Positions 9,278-18,911 of a DNA stretch of 64,000 nucleotides are shown one piece after another (positions within the stretch are counted from its first letter, which is position 1; each line of letters opens with the position of its first letter). Position numbers and translations under genes: made by a program. The DNA lies in the NCBI RefSeq assembly GCF_000260415.1, contig NZ_BACP01000033.1, positions 62,001-126,000 of the forward strand, written 5' to 3'. A model generated the notes under the pieces. It made no database searches and was not told the DNA's origin. It saw only the letters and a program-made list of their open reading frames with translations. This DNA is from Liquorilactobacillus mali KCTC 3596 = DSM 20444 (lineage in GTDB: Bacteria > Bacillota > Bacilli > Lactobacillales > Lactobacillaceae).

Positions 9278-9719
9278 TTTGCGTACACAAAAGGTATCTT
9301 CAGTAATCATCGTATTAATACCTTGGCAGACCGTTGGCTGACACAAGAACAAGTTCCGGCTTACTGAACAATTTGTCGCTTTAGAATTTCAGATGAAGTT
9401 GAGAACTTGATCAATCAATGTATTCAAAAACTATCCAATATTTAAAACAAAATAACTTTATTGATGGAACCAAAATTTTAGCTGATGCCACTAAATATAG
9501 TTTTGTTTGGTGTGAGAATACTGTTCGTTTTAACAAGCTTAATCGCTCTGCAATTTTATCTCTTCTGGAAGAATTACTGGAATTGCCTTGATGGCAATGA
9601 ACATTAGAAAGTTGGTGGTGATGGGCACCAATTATAACTGTTTTATAAACACAAAGAAGAGGTTAGCGAAAATCAAAAAACGATTTCCGCTAACCTCTTC
9701 TATTTTGAAGGACTCATGA
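9278..9719 (+). pseudogene. Decayed IS1182-family transposase with internal deletion
   Basis: Three frames together spell a transposase of the IS1182 group. NTLADRWLTQEQVPAY, an in-frame stop, then TICRFRISDEVENLINQ lie in one frame (9278-9441). IDGTKILADATKYSFVW, then NTVRFNKLNRSAILSLLEE, lie in a second (9457-9591). The C-terminal MAMNIRKLVVMG, running to a stop at 9717-9719, lies in a third. The middle of the enzyme is missing, so an internal deletion joins the N-terminal part to the C-terminus near 9575. Just past the stop, GACACAGCCCCTTT (from about 9718) resembles the right terminal repeat of these elements. It is non-functional. Confidence 0.7.
9655..9701. repeat. 14-bp inverted repeat at the end of the transposase relic
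   Basis: AGAAGAGGTTAGCG (9655-9668) is perfectly complementary to 9688-9701, with further pairing inside (AAATC/GATTT). It overlaps the last codons of the transposase frame and is probably part of the insertion element's 3' end. It may act as a terminator, though no strong T-run follows. Confidence 0.5.
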
Positions 9720-9828
9720 CACAGCCCCTTTGACAGGAAACTATATTAAAGCCCCTCAATTGTTATCCCTTATTATTAATCATAAATGCCGTTAAATCAG
9801 CATTCCCCATCCATATTATATTGTCACT

Positions 9829-11382
9829 TTATTCCCACTCTATCGTTGCCGGTGGCTTCGATGTAATATCATACACTACACGATTAACATGGTCGACCTC
9901 GTTGACAATTCGAACTGAGATTGCCTGCAAGACATTCCATGGAATCTTAGCAAAGTCAGCAGTCATTCCATCAATTGAGGTTACCGCACGAATTCCGACA
10001 GTATAATCGTAAGTCCGGCCATCCCCCATAACACCGACACTGCGGATACCAGGAAGAACGGTAAAGTACTGCCAGATTTCTCTCTCAAGACCGTGATTAG
10101 CAATTTCTTCACGTAAAATCAAGTCACTATCACGTACAATCTGGAGTTTTTCTTCTGTGATTTCACCAATCACACGAATTCCAAGACCTGGGCCAGGGAA
10201 TGGTTGACGCCATACAAGTTCAGATGGCATCCCAAGTCGCTCACCTAATTCACGGACCTCATCTTTGAATAATGTCCTCAAAGGTTCAATTAACTGGAAT
10301 TGAACATCTTCTGGCAGTCCACCAACATTATGATGCGACTTGATTGTTTGGGCAGTATCAGTTCCAGATTCAATCACATCAGTATACAGAGTTCCTTGTG
10401 CTAAATAATCAATTCCATCCAACTTAGCAGCTTCATCATCGAATACACGAATGAATTCATTTCCGATAATCTTACGTTTCTTTTCTGGATCAGAAACACC
10501 AGCAAGTTTGTCCATGAAGCGCTTCTTAGCATCTACTTGGATAATATTCAAACCAAATTTACCTTCAAGACTTGCCATAACTTGCTCGACTTCGCCCTTA
10601 CGCAACAAACCATGGTCTACAAAAATACTTGTCAATTGTGTACCAATTGCTTTGTGCAATAAAACACCTACAACTGATGAATCGACCCCACCTGATAAAC
10701 CTAGAAGGACCTTCTTATCACCAACAGTCTCGCGAATCTTAGCAATTTGCATATCAATAAAGTCATCCATTGACCAGTTATCATGCGCCTCACAGATATC
10801 AAAAGCAAAATGGCGTAGGATGTCATTGCCATGTTCTGTATTACGCACTTCTGGATGGAACTGTAAACCATAGAATTTCTTCTCATCATTTGACATAGCA
10901 GAGATTGGACAATTGGCACTTGTAGCCGCAACTCTGAATCCCTCAGGAACACTTGTTACCAAGTCACCGTGACTCATCCAGACTGTCTGAGTGGCTGGTA
11001 ATTCTTTGAACATCGGTTCATCAGCAGATGCTACATGGATATCTGCCTTGCCATACTCCTTATTATCAGCACTTTCAACCTTGCCATCAAGCTCATTAGC
11101 CATTAGTTGCATTCCGTAACAAATACCTAAGACTGGAATTCCGAGTTTAAAAATATCGGGATCCACATGGAAAGCATCCTTATCATAAACACTATTAGGA
11201 CCACCAGAGAAAATAATTCCCTTAGGTGCCATTTTCTTAATTTCAGCAGCTGTCAGGTTATGTGATAGCAATTCTGAATAAATGCCGAACTCACGAATTC
11301 GGCGGGTAATCAATTGATTATACTGGCTTCCAAAATCAAGCACAATAATCTTGTCAAAAGCCTGCATGTCAACATTAGTCAA
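9829..11382 (-). CDS. guaA: GMP synthase (glutamine-hydrolysing)
   Basis: A 517-residue protein of full family length. The N-terminal class I glutamine amidotransferase (about 10-200) has nucleophile C88 in LGICYGMQ and the HPEV histidine motif in [13 protein letters not shown]. The ATP-pyrophosphatase domain has the P-loop [11 protein letters not shown] near residue 230. The C-terminal dimerisation domain has [12 protein letters not shown] and ends KPPATIEWE. It aminates XMP to GMP using glutamine and ATP. The start is taken as the TTG at 11382, with GAGGTG 8 nt upstream; an internal ATG five codons later is the alternative. It follows coaA on the same strand after 122 bp, and no purine riboswitch is visible there. 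Confidence 0.97.
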   Translation of the reverse strand: MTNVDMQAFDKIIVLDFGSQYNQLITRRIREFGIYSELLSHNLTAAEIKKMAPKGIIFSGGPNSVYDKDAFHVDPDIFKLGIPVLGICYGMQLMANELDGKVESADNKEYGKADIHVASADEPMFKELPATQTVWMSHGDLVTSVPEGFRVAATSANCPISAMSNDEKKFYGLQFHPEVRNTEHGNDILRHFAFDICEAHDNWSMDDFIDMQIAKIRETVGDKKVLLGLSGGVDSSVVGVLLHKAIGTQLTSIFVDHGLLRKGEVEQVMASLEGKFGLNIIQVDAKKRFMDKLAGVSDPEKKRKIIGNEFIRVFDDEAAKLDGIDYLAQGTLYTDVIESGTDTAQTIKSHHNVGGLPEDVQFQLIEPLRTLFKDEVRELGERLGMPSELVWRQPFPGPGLGIRVIGEITEEKLQIVRDSDLILREEIANHGLEREIWQYFTVLPGIRSVGVMGDGRTYDYTVGIRAVTSIDGMTADFAKIPWNVLQAISVRIVNEVDHVNRVVYDITSKPPATIEWE

Positions 11383-11504
11383 GAAGTTTCACCTCATCTT
11401 CAAATTTTGGATCATTCACTACGTTCATTCTACCGATTAGAGCTTTAAGGGTCAAATCAATTTGCCCCAGTTTCAAGTAAATTCCGGACAATTTTTAGTA
11501 TTTT

Positions 11505-12425
11505 CTAATATTTACGCAAAAAAAGTTCGTTTACTAAGTGATTTTGTGTCTTGTGTAAAATTAAATCTGCGCGATTTCTTGTTGGCAGGATGTACTCACG
11601 TAAATTTGGCCTATTTATAGTAAGCCAAACCTGTCTGGCCATTTTAGTTGCCTTAGCTCGATCACCGATCGCATATGGATAATAGTAATTGGAGGGGTCC
11701 TGAAAAGCCGTATCTAATAGTGTTTCAAAGCGTTCGAGATACCAACCCTGAATCAAATCTTCGTGTGCATCTACGTAGATAGAAAAGTCAAAGAAATCAC
11801 TAACATATATTTGCTGGTTACTTGGCAACTGCAACACATTGATTCCCTCAACAATCAAAATATCAGGATTATCGACAACATCAAACTCATCAGGTACTAT
11901 GTCATAGACCTTATGTGAATACTTGGGTGCCTTAGCAGGCAAACCATTCTTCACATCATTAGTAAATGTCAATAGCCGTCCCATGTCGTAACTCTCTGGG
12001 AAACCCTTTCGCTGCATTATTTGACGTCTCTTCAATTCTTTATTCGGATATAAAAAGCCATCGGTCGTAATCAACTGGACTTTTTTCTCAGGATACGTTG
12101 TGCTTAAAAGTGTCTGCAACAATCTGGCAGTTGTACTCTTGCCTACCGCAACGCTTCCCGCAATTCCCAAAATAAAAGGGACTTTATGTGCTTCAATTCC
12201 TAGGAATTCTGCTTGCTGCTTCATTAGTTCTTGACGTGATTTCATATGAATCCCTAATAAATGAACTAACGGTTGATAGATGTCTTGAACATCAGTTAGC
12301 GAGATACGATCATTGACAGATTTAATGCGTGACAATTCTTCCACTGATAATGAAACCTGATATTTCTGATATAAATTACGCCACTCATCACGTGGAATCT
12401 TGTAATAATTCATCTGATTATACAT
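11505..12425 (-). CDS. coaA: Type I pantothenate kinase
   Basis: A 306-residue P-loop kinase, the usual length for CoaA. Walker A is [12 protein letters not shown] at 87-98. [11 protein letters not shown] and the MGRLLTF segment match bacterial pantothenate kinase I, as does the C-terminal [13 protein letters not shown]. It phosphorylates pantothenate, the first and feedback-regulated step of coenzyme A synthesis, in the cytoplasm. The ATG at 12425 has GGGAG 8 nt upstream. It lies upstream of guaA and downstream of a repeat element, and is probably transcribed on its own. Confidence 0.95.
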   Translation of the reverse strand: MYNQMNYYKIPRDEWRNLYQKYQVSLSVEELSRIKSVNDRISLTDVQDIYQPLVHLLGIHMKSRQELMKQQAEFLGIEAHKVPFILGIAGSVAVGKSTTARLLQTLLSTTYPEKKVQLITTDGFLYPNKELKRRQIMQRKGFPESYDMGRLLTFTNDVKNGLPAKAPKYSHKVYDIVPDEFDVVDNPDILIVEGINVLQLPSNQQIYVSDFFDFSIYVDAHEDLIQGWYLERFETLLDTAFQDPSNYYYPYAIGDRAKATKMARQVWLTINRPNLREYILPTRNRADLILHKTQNHLVNELFLRKY

Positions 12426-12514
12426 TGCTACTCCCTACATGTGATTAAATTAAGGTTATTATAGCATCTTACAGGTTTGAATATTAGACTTTATTTGTAA
12501 GAGTATGATTCCAG

Positions 12515-12670
12515 TTTAAAAAATCTTCAAGTACTAAGATAAAATTGCAAAAAATACGAAGACTTTACTGCGAATAATTAGAGATTAGACGGAGAAATTT
12601 AACTTATAAAGCACATTTATCCGAAATAAATAGAGGAGCTAGGCCAAAATTTAATTTTTGACCCAGCCCC
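12515..12670 (-). repeat. Dispersed hairpin-tail repeat, copy after helD
   Basis: The hairpin at 12635-12670 (arms GGAGCTAGG.../...CCCAGCCCC, allowing G-U) lies 29 bp past the helD stop. The conserved tail runs left to about 12515 and, read on the minus strand, contains GGATAAATGTGCTTTATAAG. Confidence 0.75.
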
Positions 12671-12699
12671 CAAAATAATGATGTTAATAGTTAGTATTT

Positions 12700-15000
12700 C
12701 TAGTCCTCAATCAACTTGTAAGAATCAGACGAAATTCGCTCAAACAAAGTTGATAACTCATTTAGCGCAACAACATTTAATCGGTGCATTGCCCTCGAAC
12801 AAATCGTATAAACCAATTGGCGTTCATCCTCATCGTGATAGTTTTTCTCACTAGCATCCCACATTATCACTGCATCAAACTCCAACCCCTTCGCCAAGAA
12901 GGCAGGTACTATAATATTGCCTGCTGCCAAGCGCTGGTTTTCAGTCTTGATCAATGTTATATTGACTCCTCGCGAATGTAATTCATCCGTGAGCTTCTGG
13001 CATTGTGCTAAAGTTTTGCCAATAATCGCCGTTGTCATTTTTTCTTTATCATTACTTTGCAATTGCTCCATGACTTTTTGAATCATTTGTTCTTCGTCAC
13101 TGAATATCTGTAGCTCAGGCAATTCACCTTTACGTTCAAAAGCTTCAACAGATGCTCCTCGGAGCAGAACTTGCTTTGTAAATTCGGTTATTTGTTTTGT
13201 TGAGCGGTATGACTTAGTAAGTTGCACAACTTTGATTCCATCCTTAGGAAAAAGTTTGCTCATTTCTTCTAATAGAATGTAACTTTCTTTCTTAGTAAAA
13301 ATAGCCTGATTCAAGTCACCTAATACAGTGAAACGTGCCCTCGGAAAACTTGCCTTTAGGCATGCCAGCTGGTACGGCGTGTAATCCTGGATTTCATCAA
13401 TAAAGACGTGTCGAATATCCAACTCTCCACGCTTACCGGTAATCAAATCATACAAATATAAGTATGGACTAACATCCTCCATCAGCATTTTCTTCTCTTT
13501 AATAGCGGTAATCACGCGTGTTATTTCTTTTTTCCATTGTTCCTCAGTAATTCCTGCTTGTTGGACATCCAATAAATCAGGAATACTGTTTAGAAAATGA
13601 ATATATTGCGCATTGATATTTAAGAACCGATTGTGCTGGATATCTCGTTGAATCTGCCTGTATTGTCCCATTACATACCGTTTCGTTAGGAAGTGCAATT
13701 CAGCATCCCCATCTCCAAAATCACGTGCACGGTCCCCATAGAGCTGCGTCAATTCTTCTGGACTTAATTCCTGAACTGCCTTTTCCACCCATTCTTCCTT
13801 AGATGTCTTATCAACTCGCCGACTAAGTTGTTTCAGCAATCTTTCTTTCGTGGCTTCGAGACGATTCCGCAAATGATAGTTCTCATTGAAACTATAGTAG
13901 ATTTTTTCAATGTGCTCTTTATCAAAGAAAGTATCCCCTCTGAAGCGGATATCCTTGAAACGCATCCCTTTATTTTCAAGAAAGTTACCATATGTTGTTG
14001 TTGCATTGAAGAATTGCAGACTATCTTTCAATCCTTGGATTTTTTTCTCTTCAGCTGTCTCAACCCGTTCAAAGCGTTGCTGCAAAGTCTCAACTTTTAG
14101 TTTAGGTAATCTACGCTGAGCATATTGATAATACGTCATTTGAATCATATTTTGTTCACCTAAATCAGGCAACACTTGATCAACATAATCATTGAATAAT
14201 TGATTAGGAGAAAAAAGAATTACTTGACTTGAAGTTAAATTACCTCTAAAGCGATACAGTAAATAAGCAACTCGTTGTAAGACTGCGGAAGTTTTCCCTG
14301 AACCAGCCGCACCCTGTACAAATAGCAACTGTGCTTTAGTCTCACGAATAATTTGATTCTGTTCTTTCTGGATTGTTGTCACAATACTCTTCATTTTTGT
14401 ATCTGAAGAATCATCTAAAACATCTAGGAGCATTTGATCACCAACTGCTTCATCAGTATCAAAAACTGTCTGAATTTTAGCATTTTCTACTAAAAATTGA
14501 CGCTTTAACTTTACGTCAACTTTCTGCATTCCATCTGGGGTCTCATAAGATACCTCACCAATCCCCCCATCATAATAGACACTGGAAATAGGTGCACGCC
14601 AATCATAGATTAAGAAATTATCTGGACGGTCACTAAATGATCCTAGACCAATGTAAACAGACTCAGTCTTTTGTTCACCTTTTTCCTTAAAATCGATTCT
14701 CGCAAAATATGGTTTCTTTTCCAGCTTTGCTAAAACATCTAATCTCCTTGCTGCTAATTTCCAATTATTTTCACGCTCTTGCAAGAGTTGTTGTTGCTGC
14801 CTAACTGTCATCGCAGTTTCAAATATTCCTGAGTAAGATTCCGTTTTAATTCGTAGGTTATTTGAGAAGTCTTTTTTGATAGCTTGGGAATCCTTTTTTA
14901 CACTTTCAATCTCTTTATGATGTTTTTTCTCGGCAGTTTTAATCTTACCAACTACATCATCCATTCTTCTTTGTTCTTTAGCCTTAATATCAGAATTCAT
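12700..15000 (-). CDS. helD: HelD-type superfamily 1 helicase, RNA polymerase recycling ATPase
   Basis: A 766-residue protein. The N-terminal coiled-coil arm (about 1-80, rich in Lys, Glu and Gln) is typical of HelD and inserts into RNA polymerase in known homologues. Walker A is GAAGSGKTS near residue 230 in VQGAAGSGKTSAVLQRV. Later motifs are VFIDEIQDYTPYQ (Walker B), LGDLNQAIF and LTKSYRSTKQITEF (motif IV), and a C-terminal AKGLEFDAVIMWD followed by VYTICSRAMHRL (motifs V/VI). In Bacillus subtilis HelD removes stalled RNA polymerase from DNA. It stands alone with a GGGGGG-type ribosome site and is followed by a repeat-family hairpin that can end its transcript. Confidence 0.93.
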   Translation of the reverse strand: MNSDIKAKEQRRMDDVVGKIKTAEKKHHKEIESVKKDSQAIKKDFSNNLRIKTESYSGIFETAMTVRQQQQLLQERENNWKLAARRLDVLAKLEKKPYFARIDFKEKGEQKTESVYIGLGSFSDRPDNFLIYDWRAPISSVYYDGGIGEVSYETPDGMQKVDVKLKRQFLVENAKIQTVFDTDEAVGDQMLLDVLDDSSDTKMKSIVTTIQKEQNQIIRETKAQLLFVQGAAGSGKTSAVLQRVAYLLYRFRGNLTSSQVILFSPNQLFNDYVDQVLPDLGEQNMIQMTYYQYAQRRLPKLKVETLQQRFERVETAEEKKIQGLKDSLQFFNATTTYGNFLENKGMRFKDIRFRGDTFFDKEHIEKIYYSFNENYHLRNRLEATKERLLKQLSRRVDKTSKEEWVEKAVQELSPEELTQLYGDRARDFGDGDAELHFLTKRYVMGQYRQIQRDIQHNRFLNINAQYIHFLNSIPDLLDVQQAGITEEQWKKEITRVITAIKEKKMLMEDVSPYLYLYDLITGKRGELDIRHVFIDEIQDYTPYQLACLKASFPRARFTVLGDLNQAIFTKKESYILLEEMSKLFPKDGIKVVQLTKSYRSTKQITEFTKQVLLRGASVEAFERKGELPELQIFSDEEQMIQKVMEQLQSNDKEKMTTAIIGKTLAQCQKLTDELHSRGVNITLIKTENQRLAAGNIIVPAFLAKGLEFDAVIMWDASEKNYHDEDERQLVYTICSRAMHRLNVVALNELSTLFERISSDSYKLIED

Positions 15001-15176
15001 TAAATTCCCCCCAGTTGCCTAAATTCTCGTCATACAATTTTAACACCTTTATTCGTTCCCCACAATTAAAGGATATCTTTCATTATTTAAAAAATTGTAA
15101 ATACTATGTAAAACACTAGCATTTAAATTCAATTTTCGTTAGAATGGTCTACAAATTAACTTAAGGAAGTGATGTC

Positions 15177-15818
15177 TTGATTAGCAATGTACTCTATTTT
15201 TTATCCCATCTTCAACTCTACTTGTTGCCGTTAGTTGAGACATTAGGCGGTTGGGTGTATATTGCACTCTTTGCTATTGTTTTTATGGAAACCGGACTTG
15301 TAGTATTCGCCTTTCTTCCTGGAGAATCCCTTGTTTTCTTTGCAAGTACTCTAGCTGCAATTACGGGCTCTTCTCTTGATATCAAAATTCTTGTCCCGGT
15401 ATTCTTCTTTGCCGCCTTGATCGGTGATACAGTTAATTATGAAATTGGCCGTAACCTGCATAGGTTACCACTCTTTAGAAAATTTCTCTCCGCGGAGAAG
15501 CTTTCTAAAGCACGCGCCTATTTTGAAAAACACGGAGGAAAAACGGTAATGTTTGGAAGATTTATTCCTCTAATCAGAACTTTTATCCCTTTGATTTCAG
15601 GAAGCGCCCGTATGGATTACAAGCGTTTTTGCATCTATAATCTTCTTGGTGTATTAATTTGGGTTGTTTTAGGTTCTTCTCTAGGTTACTTCTTTGGACA
15701 ATTGGATTTTGTTCAAAACAATTTTTCTGTCATCCTAGTATCCTTTGGACTGATATCAATCATACCTGGAATCATGATCTCACTCTATCATCTTATAAGA
15801 AACAGACAATTTATTTAA
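15177..15818 (+). CDS. DedA-family membrane protein
   Basis: A 213-residue integral membrane protein with the DedA/SNARE-associated domain. Hallmarks are VFMETGLVVFAFLPGESLVF, FFAALIGDTVNYEIGR, the FxxHGGKTVMFGRFIPLIRTF region and FIPLISGSARMDYKRF. About five or six hydrophobic segments are visible. Recent work on the family assigns undecaprenyl-phosphate or phosphatidylethanolamine flipping to some DedA proteins; which applies here is unknown. The start is TTG at 15177 with AAGGAAG upstream. It is transcribed singly and ends at a hairpin at 15853-15902. Confidence 0.9.
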   Translation: MISNVLYFLSHLQLYLLPLVETLGGWVYIALFAIVFMETGLVVFAFLPGESLVFFASTLAAITGSSLDIKILVPVFFFAALIGDTVNYEIGRNLHRLPLFRKFLSAEKLSKARAYFEKHGGKTVMFGRFIPLIRTFIPLISGSARMDYKRFCIYNLLGVLIWVVLGSSLGYFFGQLDFVQNNFSVILVSFGLISIIPGIMISLYHLIRNRQFI

Positions 15819-15852
15819 AGTTGGCTTTTGAAAATCATTTATCGACTATATT

Positions 15853-15902
15853 AAGAAAAAGACTTTCTTCTGGTTTATTACTGGGATTAAGTCTTTTTTC
15901 TT
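15853..15902 (+). terminator. Intrinsic terminator after the DedA gene
   Basis: AAGAAAAAGACTT (15853-15865) pairs with AAGTCTTTTTTCTT (15889-15902), with a 23-nt loop; the T-rich right arm can serve as the U-tract. It is AT-rich, so its strength is uncertain. Confidence 0.55.
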
Positions 15903-16058
15903 GTTTCAAAGCTACTTGCACTCTATCTACAGCTCCAACACAAACTGAAAGAAATAATATAACTAACTATGTTAAGAACTTTCATAGTCTTATAATTATC
16001 TGTATACTATTAATGTGCACTAAGCTAGTAAATTGGCTTTAAATTAGGAGGAGAAAAA

Positions 16059-16730
16059 ATGGTTTTCACAATTTATTTTGTTCGCCACGGACAAACGATT
16101 TTCAATCATTATAATCGAATGCAAGGCTGGTGTGATTCACCGCTAACTGAAAAGGGAATATCTGATGCACATAAGGCTGGAAAAAGACTTGCATCAAAGC
16201 ATTTTACAAGTGTATACCATAGTGATACTTCACGTGCCAAGAATACCTGTCATATTATTATGGATGAAAATAATAATTCAAAAGAACTTCCTGAACCAAC
16301 CGTTCTTCCACAGTTCAGAGAACAAGGATATGGGTATTTTGAAGGCAACGATGCCAATCAAGCATGGTTTGTAGTTGGTGCCAGCCATAACTGCCGTTCC
16401 TTTCCAGAAATAATCACGAAGTATTCAATTGAAGATTCACGTAACTTCATGAAAGAAGTCGACCCATTTCATAATGCAGAAAACAATGATGAATTCTGGA
16501 AACGAGTCAATTCTGGTTTCGACTATATTCGAAATCAGCAAAAAGATGGTGATGAAGTCTTGGTTGTCAGTCATGGAACGACTATCCGCAGCATCGTTCA
16601 TCGATTTGCACCTGATATTGATATCGTCTCTCTCAGCCCGCAAAATGGCTCCGTAACAAAGATGATTGTTTCTGATAAGTCAATTTCAGTTGAATATTTC
16701 AACCATTATACAGATGAGCAAAGCTATTAA
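16059..16730 (+). CDS. Histidine phosphatase (phosphoglycerate-mutase-like)
   Basis: A 223-residue protein of the histidine phosphatase superfamily. The catalytic RHG motif is YFVRHGQTIFNHYNRMQGWC near residue 10. The second catalytic histidine is in VLVVSHGTTIRSIVH near residue 170, with SDTSRAKNTC as the family's third motif. Its sequence is more like the broad-specificity GpmB/PhoE phosphatase branch than the glycolytic dPGM, so glycolysis is not implied. It lies downstream of a GGAGGAG ribosome site and ends at the strong terminator hairpin at 16751. Confidence 0.88.
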   Translation: MVFTIYFVRHGQTIFNHYNRMQGWCDSPLTEKGISDAHKAGKRLASKHFTSVYHSDTSRAKNTCHIIMDENNNSKELPEPTVLPQFREQGYGYFEGNDANQAWFVVGASHNCRSFPEIITKYSIEDSRNFMKEVDPFHNAENNDEFWKRVNSGFDYIRNQQKDGDEVLVVSHGTTIRSIVHRFAPDIDIVSLSPQNGSVTKMIVSDKSISVEYFNHYTDEQSY

Positions 16731-16750
16731 TAATTTTAGAAGCTAAATTT

Positions 16751-16804
16751 AAAATAGTAGAAGCTAGGTCAAAAGTTAAAAATTGACCTAGCTTCTACTA
16801 TTTT
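16751..16804. terminator. Bidirectional terminator, hairpin-only member of the repeat family
   Basis: A perfect 22-bp stem: 16751-16772 (AAAATAGTAGAAGCTAGGTC then AA) pairs with 16783-16804, followed by TT. The arms carry the family's GCTAGGTCAA/TTGACCTAGC. It lies between the convergent phosphatase and oppF genes and has A- and T-runs on both sides, so it can stop both. No tail is visible. Confidence 0.85.
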
Positions 16805-16884
16805 TTAATTCTACATTCACTCACTATAATAGTCAGATTTTTCATCTCAACAACTATTGATCTACTTTGAAATGTACTTACCTG

Positions 16885-17838
16885 TTATTTTTCATAACTG
16901 GCAGCACGTTCTTTATATTTAGCAACTTCGTCTTCTGAACAACGAACAAAGTGTCCAGGTGTGATTTCGTGCATTTTACGCGGCTTATTTTCAGTGTCAG
17001 TTTCCTGTGCTGGATCATAAACAATCTGCTTACGGTTACGCTCAAATTCTGGATCCGGAACTGGGACGGCTGAAATCAAGCTTGCGGTATAATCATGCAG
17101 TGGCTTAGTATAAACATCATCAGATGTACCAACTTCCAAAAGCTTGCCATAATGCATAACCCCAATTCGATCTGAAATGTACTTAACCATTGAAAGATCA
17201 TGTGCAATAAAGAGATATGTCAATCCCTGTTCCTTCTGTAAATCCTTCAGCAAATTAACAACCTGTGCCTGAATCGAAACATCCAACGCAGAGATTGGTT
17301 CATCAGCAATAATAAACTTGGGCTGCACAGCCAAAGCGCGTGCGATCCCTATCCGTTGACGTTGTCCACCTGAAAATTCATGTGGATAGCGGCTTGAATG
17401 ATCCTTATTTAATCCCACTATTTCTAGGAGATCCTCGACCATCTTACTACGTTCCGCATCGCTTTTAGCCAGATGATGTATATCAATTCCTTCAGCAACG
17501 ATATCCTTAATCTTCATTCTTGGGTTTAGAGAAGCATATGGATCTTGAAAAATCATCTGCATTTCTCTTCTAAATGCATGCATTTCTTGTTTTGTTTTTA
17601 ACTTATTAATGTCTTGTCCATCAAAAATAATCTCACCATCGGTTGGTTCATATAAATGAATAATACTTCTACCAGTCGTTGTTTTACCAGAACCTGATTC
17701 ACCTACAAGACCAAAAGTTTCTCCTTCATAGATATCGAAACTTACATCGTCGACAGCTTTGACCAAATCAGATTTCCCCACATTAAAATATTGTTTGAGG
17801 TGCTTAACTTCTAATAGCTTTTTCTTTTTTTCTGACAT
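16885..17838 (-). CDS. oppF: Oligopeptide ABC transporter ATP-binding protein
   Basis: A 317-residue ABC ATPase. Walker A is GESGSGKTTTGR near residue 45, the signature is FSGGQRQRIGIARAL, Walker B is FIIADEPISALD, and the switch histidine is in LFIAHDLSMV. The C-terminal HDYTASLISAVPVPDPEFER and ...GHFVRCSEDE are the oligopeptide/dipeptide importer extension. It powers the OppBC pore with OppD. It is the last gene of the opp operon, 15 bp after oppD, with GGAAGGAAG upstream of its ATG. A convergent terminator at 16751-16804 closes the operon. Confidence 0.95.
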   Translation of the reverse strand: MSEKKKKLLEVKHLKQYFNVGKSDLVKAVDDVSFDIYEGETFGLVGESGSGKTTTGRSIIHLYEPTDGEIIFDGQDINKLKTKQEMHAFRREMQMIFQDPYASLNPRMKIKDIVAEGIDIHHLAKSDAERSKMVEDLLEIVGLNKDHSSRYPHEFSGGQRQRIGIARALAVQPKFIIADEPISALDVSIQAQVVNLLKDLQKEQGLTYLFIAHDLSMVKYISDRIGVMHYGKLLEVGTSDDVYTKPLHDYTASLISAVPVPDPEFERNRKQIVYDPAQETDTENKPRKMHEITPGHFVRCSEDEVAKYKERAASYEK

Positions 17839-17853
17839 GGGTCTTCTTCCTTC

Positions 17854-18903
17854 CTAGGCCTTTACTGACTTATTGGCGCTCATCTTAGCAAACAGCTTTT
17901 GACGGCGCACAATCTCGGTTGGTGGAGTTACTTTTGGAGCATCTGGATGTAACAACCAAGTAGCAGCGTAGTGAGTGTCTGAAACCTTGAAGAAAGGTGG
18001 TTCTTTTTCAACATCAATCTTCATTGCATACGCACTACGAGCAGCAAAAGCATCTCCCTTTGGTGGATCCAACAAGTCAGGAGGGGTACCTGGAATTGCC
18101 TCTAACAATGTACTTGAAAGAGTTGGCATTGAATTCAACAGACCCCATGTGTAAGGATGCTGCGGGTTATAGAAAATCTCATCAACTGTTCCATATTCAA
18201 CGATTTTACCCGCATACATTACAGCAACTCTATCAGCCATGCCTGCAACTACACCCAAATCATGAGTAATAAAGATAATTGAAGTCTCAATTTTTGATTG
18301 AAGTTCCTTCATCAAGTCAAGAATTTGTGCCTGAATTGTCACATCAAGAGCAGTAGTTGGTTCATCAGCGATTAGTATCTCCGGATAACAAACCAGCGCA
18401 ATTGCGATAACAATACGTTGACGCATACCACCTGAGAATTGATGAGGATATTCATTAATTCTCTTTTCTGGGTCAACAATCCCTACTAATTTCAGAATAT
18501 CAAGGGCCTGGGCCCAAGCCTTCTTCTTTTCCATTTTCTTATGCTTCATTAATGGTTCCGCAATCTGCTGTCCAATTTTCATTGTTGGATCTAATGAAGT
18601 CATTGGATCCTGAAAAATCATTGCGATATCCTTACCACGAATATTCTGCATCTCTTTTTCAGATTTTTTCAAAATATCTTGGTCATGATACATGATTGAC
18701 CCGCCAACAACTTCTGCATTATTTGCAAGTAACCCCATCAAACTCTTTGTTGTAACTGACTTACCTGACCCAGATTCACCAACTATTGCAAGCGTTTCAC
18801 CTTTATCTAGATGAAAGCTAACATCACGGATGGCTTTGACATCACCAGCATAAGTATGGAAATTTATTTCCAAATTTTTCACATCTAAAATTCTCTCAGC
18901 CAT
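17854..18903 (-). CDS. oppD: Oligopeptide ABC transporter ATP-binding protein
   Basis: A 349-residue ABC ATPase with Walker A GESGSGKSVTTKS near 40, signature QFSGGMRQRIVIAIAL, and Walker B ILIADEPTTALD. The C-terminal extension LEAIPGTPPDLLDPPKGDAF is the Opp/Dpp family type. In many homologues the next segment carries cysteines that can bind an iron-sulfur cluster. Here it reads FAARSAYAMKID, without any cysteine. It works as a heterodimer with OppF on the inner face of OppBC. It is 8 bp after oppC and 15 bp before oppF. Confidence 0.95.
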   Translation of the reverse strand: MAERILDVKNLEINFHTYAGDVKAIRDVSFHLDKGETLAIVGESGSGKSVTTKSLMGLLANNAEVVGGSIMYHDQDILKKSEKEMQNIRGKDIAMIFQDPMTSLDPTMKIGQQIAEPLMKHKKMEKKKAWAQALDILKLVGIVDPEKRINEYPHQFSGGMRQRIVIAIALVCYPEILIADEPTTALDVTIQAQILDLMKELQSKIETSIIFITHDLGVVAGMADRVAVMYAGKIVEYGTVDEIFYNPQHPYTWGLLNSMPTLSSTLLEAIPGTPPDLLDPPKGDAFAARSAYAMKIDVEKEPPFFKVSDTHYAATWLLHPDAPKVTPPTEIVRRQKLFAKMSANKSVKA

Positions 18904-18911
18904 TTTGCCAC

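Noticed and set aside
10451-10873. 140-codon plus-strand frame inside guaA
   Set aside because: It overlaps a strongly conserved gene on the other strand and has no ribosome site or recognisable product.
11383-11504. Purine riboswitch before guaA
   Set aside because: The gap is only 122 bp and lacks the conserved loop pairs of a guanine aptamer; only a weak AT-rich stem at 11449-11468 was seen.
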